The position numbers and the translations under genes are program-made. From assembly GCA_937625935.1 (NCBI GenBank), contig OW569361.1, forward strand, positions 461,390-525,389: 64,000 bases of DNA. Reading direction: 5' to 3'. Source of the stretch: Tetramitus jugosus (lineage: Eukaryota; Heterolobosea; Eutetramitea; Acrasida; Vahlkampfiidae). A model generated the notes under the pieces. It saw only the letters and a program-made list of their open reading frames with translations, searched no databases and was not told the DNA's origin. Below, in pieces: positions 60,325 through 64,000 of this stretch (position 1 is its first letter; every line of letters starts with the position of its first letter).

Positions 60325-62466
60325 TTATTCGGTTTCACTATCCGAGAGGATGATGTCATCCATCTCAAAATATTCTTCCTCTAAATCCTCCCCGACTATA
60401 GCTGAGTTATACTCTTTTTCCAATTCATCTTTCAACTTTTGAAACTTATTCTTCACTTTTTCCAACTCTGCTTCTTCTTTCTTCATTAAGGCTCCCAACT
60501 TTCTCTTGTAGGTACTCTTGCTCAGAACATTGCTCTTATTGGATTTGCCTTTGCCCCTCAACCTTTTCTCAGTCTCCTTTTTGACGAACGCTTGTGCTTT
60601 TGGATCAACTAACCATTTTCTGATGATTGAACTAGCACCATAGGCTCTTTCAATAGCTCTTCTTCTATCTCTATTCTTCTCTCCCTTGTATTGTAGATCA
60701 GTTACCAGGAATTTCTGACATTGTTTATCAGTTGCTGCTTCATTTTCTGATTTTTGTTTCCAAAACGCCAACCAAACAGAATCTTTACTACCCTTCTCCT
60801 CCTTCATAGCTCTATCTAAGCCTTTGTCAATTCCTCTCCAGTAGTCTTTGAAGAACTTTGGAGGTTGTAGCCTTCTTACATGTGGTTTCCATCTCCTTGT
60901 CTTCTTACCAGTGTAATCATGATAGATCAAAGATGTTAGAACAGCTGCATCAGTAATCTGGGCATTTTCATCCACAGTTGCAATTTCAGAATCTTCTTCT
61001 AAGAATCCCATATCGATAGCCCTTTGATTAATTGTTCTCAAATTCTCCACTCTTTCTGAAGGTTCTTGAATGGCATTGATGGAGGAAAAGTATTGAGTAA
61101 TCCATCTATCATAAGGCTTGAGACTCTCTTTGTTCTTCCAGTGAACAAAATCTGCAAGACTCTCAGATACCCTATCATCAACAACACCATTATTCTCAAT
61201 TCTATTTCTCAATAAACAAGTGACAACCAAACCAGATCTCATTGATCTTGTTGAATATTGCTTCCCAATGGTCTTTGACAAGTTTTTCATGGCATTGCTC
61301 ATATCACGATTCTGCCAGGAAGAAATTTTTCCAGAAGGAGTGAAAAGAGGTTCTTTGTCTGCATCAACAATCAGATCGAATTTACCCGCAATCAAACAAT
61401 TAGCAGCTGAGCCCTTTTTGAACACTTTTCTACAATCGGCCAAGTAAATCAACAAAGCAATGTTGGGACACATTGACAAGTTCACCCAACCAAACAAATT
61501 CTGTCTCCAGAGATCTCCTAACAAGACTTTATCCTTCTTGATTTTCATGTTCACACTCAATCTTATCTTATTATCAGCAACCGTCTTTGTCCAAGTTAAG
61601 TGCTTCAACTTGACATATTGGAAACTGTCTGATCTGAGACCTCTTGCTCTTCCTTGAGCTAATAAAGCATCCAATCTAGCTTCACTCTCGATATGTTGAT
61701 CACACATCAATCTGAGCTTGACCAAATCAGGATTCATCAATGGTTCCACCTTGAACTTGTCATTTCCGAACTTTCTCAGTAATGCCTTCAGTGTGTTCTT
61801 TATCTCTAGCCCCAATTCACCACGAATATCTCGATCTCTCTTCGTTTTGAAAGCAAAGGAAAGAAAACCGTAGCAAAAAGTACTCTGGATAGTGGAGAAC
61901 TTATAATCCTTATCAACTCTCAACCAGTAGAGGTACATCATCAACGTCAATTTCTTCATTGGATAAGGGGTTGGTTGATAAATGTGAAAATCACGATACT
62001 TGGAGTTCATGGTCCTTAAAAAGGAAAAGTATCGTCTTTCGGCGAAGCGAAACAAGTCAACAGTTGCTGGAGCATACTGAGTTCTTGCAATGCTTGCAGT
62101 GATTGCAGTGGCTGCATCTTCCAATCTCTCCATCTCACTCAAAGGACCAAAGGGAACATCAGGGACAAGATCTTCATCAGTTACGCTACCTCTGAATGAA
62201 TCATTGATTTCAGTGAACTCCAACTCACTGATTGGTCTTGAACTGTTCTGGGTATCATTCAATAAAACTAAGTCAGACTCAGCAATAGATTTCTCAACGA
62301 CAGCTTCAAGGTTCAGGGCCTCACCAATGTCTTCCAAATCAGCAACATCATAGCTATCATGGTCCTCCATTCTAGCCAAATCTTCATACAATTTGGTGAC
62401 AGATTGCTCAAAGGTAGTATCAACAGTAGGAATAACAGAAGCAGGAACAGCAGTAGAAGCCGACAT
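60325..62466 (-). CDS. Tyrosine recombinase, intact, telomere-proximal
   Basis: I start at ATG 62466 (MSASTAVPASVIPT); the frame is open 30 codons further. Numbered from there (713 residues), about 120-240 is a helical SAM-like core-binding domain. The catalytic domain spans about 260-465. Box I is RARGLRSDSFQYVKLKHLTW (Arg278), with a strand-turn Lys in VNMKIKKDK (about 308-311). Box II is RSMR (Arg407/Arg410, where His is usual at the first place), then His442-Trp443 in FVHWKNKES and the nucleophile Tyr452 in KPYDRW. All catalytic positions are filled, so it should cut and rejoin DNA. The Lys/Glu-rich C-terminus is coiled. No reverse transcriptase is nearby, so a Crypton-like DNA element is more likely than DIRS. 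Confidence 0.75.
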   Translation of the reverse strand: MSASTAVPASVIPTVDTTFEQSVTKLYEDLARMEDHDSYDVADLEDIGEALNLEAVVEKSIAESDLVLLNDTQNSSRPISELEFTEINDSFRGSVTDEDLVPDVPFGPLSEMERLEDAATAITASIARTQYAPATVDLFRFAERRYFSFLRTMNSKYRDFHIYQPTPYPMKKLTLMMYLYWLRVDKDYKFSTIQSTFCYGFLSFAFKTKRDRDIRGELGLEIKNTLKALLRKFGNDKFKVEPLMNPDLVKLRLMCDQHIESEARLDALLAQGRARGLRSDSFQYVKLKHLTWTKTVADNKIRLSVNMKIKKDKVLLGDLWRQNLFGWVNLSMCPNIALLIYLADCRKVFKKGSAANCLIAGKFDLIVDADKEPLFTPSGKISSWQNRDMSNAMKNLSKTIGKQYSTRSMRSGLVVTCLLRNRIENNGVVDDRVSESLADFVHWKNKESLKPYDRWITQYFSSINAIQEPSERVENLRTINQRAIDMGFLEEDSEIATVDENAQITDAAVLTSLIYHDYTGKKTRRWKPHVRRLQPPKFFKDYWRGIDKGLDRAMKEEKGSKDSVWLAFWKQKSENEAATDKQCQKFLVTDLQYKGEKNRDRRRAIERAYGASSIIRKWLVDPKAQAFVKKETEKRLRGKGKSNKSNVLSKSTYKRKLGALMKKEEAELEKVKNKFQKLKDELEKEYNSAIVGEDLEEEYFEMDDIILSDSETE

Positions 62467-62869
62467 AGTAGTATAGTTAATTATATTGGGTGTGGTTGTG
62501 TTTTTTGTTTGATTGATCCGTTCTCCTCTGCTTTTATTTGGAGTTCTGGTGGTCAACTTGCTTTTCGGTCAACTCATTGAAATGTTCTCTAACGGTTGTT
62601 TTGACATGTTAGTTGAATCATGTCAACTCATCTGTCAGTCATCCATCATCGGAGGTTCAACTACAACATCTCAATCTCTGTCACTCTTCATCTTCAACCT
62701 CTCTAATTCCAACCGTTCCTTATTTACCCGTTCATCATCGACTAGCGTGAAGCATCTTCAAATCAGCTGAACTCCGTTAGATCTTCTGATACTTTGGTTG
62801 AACTCTCTGTTTATTTTGAGATTTGTATTTTTCTTAGTCCCACAGGCGTTGTTTCTCAATTTTCCGTGC

Positions 62870-62886
62870 CACGGTCCTGGACCGTG
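62870..62886. repeat. Perfect 17-base palindrome
   Basis: CACGGTCCTGGACCGTG has perfect 8-base arms around a central T. It lies between the recombinase gene and the telomere. Tyrosine recombinases often act on short inverted arms around a spacer, but here the spacer is only one base, so a site role is speculative. Confidence 0.8.
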
Positions 62887-62944
62887 AACCTTGCATTCGT
62901 TGAACCAATTTATTCCGATGAAGAATCGGGACTATAAAGAAGGG

Positions 62945-63022
62945 GAGAGGAAAGACTCGAACATTTGACCGCCGACACCTTATCCCGACGTCTCAAGCGT
63001 CTACCTTACTGAAGCAGTACTA
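62945..63022 (-). tRNA. tRNA-like segment, probably degenerate
   Basis: On the minus strand a T-loop-like GTTCGAGTC, a D-arm-like TTCAGTAAGGTAGACG (compare TCAGTxGGTAGA) and a GACG/CGTC stem with loop CTTGAGA occur in tRNA order. That loop would give anticodon UGA (Ser). The acceptor stem does not pair and the T stem has mismatches, so it is at best a relic. Confidence 0.25.
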
Positions 63023-63060
63023 CAAAATAAACAAAAAATTGGCAGTCGAACTTTTTTCCG

Positions 63061-64000
63061 TTTGGGTTTGGGTTTGGGTTTGGGTTTGGGTTTGGGTTTG
63101 GGTTTGGGTTTGGGTTTGGGTTTGGGTTTGGGTTTGGGTTTGGGTTTGGGTTTGGGTTTGGGTTTGGGTTTGGGTTTGGGTTTGGGTTTGGGTTTGGGTT
63201 TGGGTTTGGGTTTGGGTTTGGGTTTGGGTTTGGGTTTGGGTTTGGGTTTGGGTTTGGGTTTGGGTTTGGGTTTGGGTTTGGGTTTGGGTTTGGGTTTGGG
63301 TTTGGGTTTGGGTTTGGGTTTGGGTTTGGGTTTGGGTTTGGGTTTGGGTTTGGGTTTGGGTTTGGGTTTGGGTTTGGGTTTGGGTTTGGGTTTGGGTTTG
63401 GGTTTGGGTTTGGGTTTGGGTTTGGGTTTGGGTTTGGGTTTGGGTTTGGGTTTGGGTTTGGGTTTGGGTTTGGGTTTGGGTTTGGGTTTGGGTTTGGGTT
63501 TGGGTTTGGGTTTGGGTTTGGGTTTGGGTTTGGGTTTGGGTTTGGGTTTGGGTTTGGGTTTGGGTTTGGGTTTGGGTTTGGGTTTGGGTTTGGGTTTGGG
63601 TTTGGGTTTGGGTTTGGGTTTGGGTTTGGGTTTGGGTTTGGGTTTGGGTTTGGGTTTGGGTTTGGGTTTGGGTTTGGGTTTGGGTTTGGGTTTGGGTTTG
63701 GGTTTGGGTTTGGGTTTGGGTTTGGGTTTGGGTTTGGGTTTGGGTTTGGGTTTGGGTTTGGGTTTGGGTTTGGGTTTGGGTTTGGGTTTGGGTTTGGGTT
63801 TGGGTTTGGGTTTGGGTTTGGGTTTGGGTTTGGGTTTGGGTTTGGGTTTGGGTTTGGGTTTGGGTTTGGGTTTGGGTTTGGGTTTGGGTTTGGGTTTGGG
63901 TTTGGGTTTGGGTTTGGGTTTGGGTTTGGTTTGGGTTTGGGTTTGGGTTTGGGTTTGGGTTTGGGTTTGGGTTTGGGTTTGGGTTTGGGTTTGGGTTTGG
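63061..64000. repeat. Telomere, (TTTGGG)n
   Basis: About 156 head-to-tail TTTGGG units reach the window edge, G-rich strand 5' to 3' toward the end, as at a true chromosome terminus. A single variant unit, TTTGG, is at 63925-63929. The repeat differs from the common TTAGGG, TTTAGGG and TTGGGG types. Confidence 0.97.

Larger units (their letters stand above)
62467..63060. other. Recombinase upstream region and subtelomere junction, no gene
   Basis: About 590 bases between the recombinase start and the telomere. The AT-rich stretch just upstream of ATG 62466 fits a promoter. Short repeats (GTCAACTCAT near 62569 and 62624), a 17-base palindrome at 62870 and a tRNA-like segment at 62945-63022 are the only structure seen. 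Confidence 0.55.

Noticed and set aside
63061-64000. CRISPR-like or satellite array
   Set aside because: The unit is a six-base telomeric repeat without spacers and runs to the chromosome end.

Overview
This is the end of a nuclear chromosome from a microbial eukaryote. The last 940 bases (63061-64000) are a near-perfect TTTGGG array with the G-rich strand running to the right edge, so the window ends in a telomere. Gene structure and content suggest a Naegleria-like heterolobosean amoeboflagellate. Genes are tightly packed. Most lack introns, and the few introns are short with GTATGT- or GTACGT-like donors. All three stop codons are used in the standard way. 5' leaders are rich in CAACAA, and several proteins carry His/Asn/Gln runs. 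The gene set includes candidate cilium and centriole genes, golgins, Integrator, mitochondrial translation factors and lectins. The genus is an inference, not something the sequence proves. From 1 to about 52.7 kb lies an ordinary gene-dense arm. Genes identified with good confidence are biotin-protein ligase, NIP7, importin-5, a GMAP-210-like golgin, a divergent mitochondrial RF2 / methionyl-tRNA synthetase pair, an NCLX-type cation/Ca exchanger, a rhomboid, INTS11, a tandem-BRCT protein, a P4-ATPase flippase, a PIGG-type GPI ethanolamine-phosphate transferase and a class I methyltransferase. Less usual genes are a six-repeat ricin-type lectin, a secreted TIM-barrel-like protein with two binding modules, a nucleotidyltransferase fused to a catalytically degenerate RNA-ligase domain, a PH-PAS-RGS protein, a C2orf81-like protein, a CEP295-like coiled-coil protein, and an iron-containing redox (haem-oxygenase-like) enzyme that reads through a CTT TGA site only with a +1 shift. 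I rebuilt six spliced genes from splice signals and frame: the secreted protein at 5.7-6.9 kb, the coiled-coil gene at 12.9-13.9 kb, importin-5, NCLX, INTS11 and the unknown gene at 48.3-49.6 kb. A small disturbed island at 9.9-12.8 kb holds an RWP-RK-like gene bracketed by a repeat whose inner half is inverted between copies, plus broken reading frames. From about 52.7 kb outward the sequence is typical accessory subtelomere. It holds a fragment resembling nuclear SSU rRNA, frame-broken genes on the plus strand, and a run of minus-strand open frames (CXC/SAP, transposase-like, AT-hook). The outermost gene, 0.6 kb from the telomere, is an intact tyrosine recombinase with every catalytic position identifiable. 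On its centromere side it is bordered by a short telomeric repeat paired with an inverted telomeric copy, so the recombinase unit sits between internal and terminal telomere repeats. That makes it the best candidate here for an undescribed telomere-associated mobile element.
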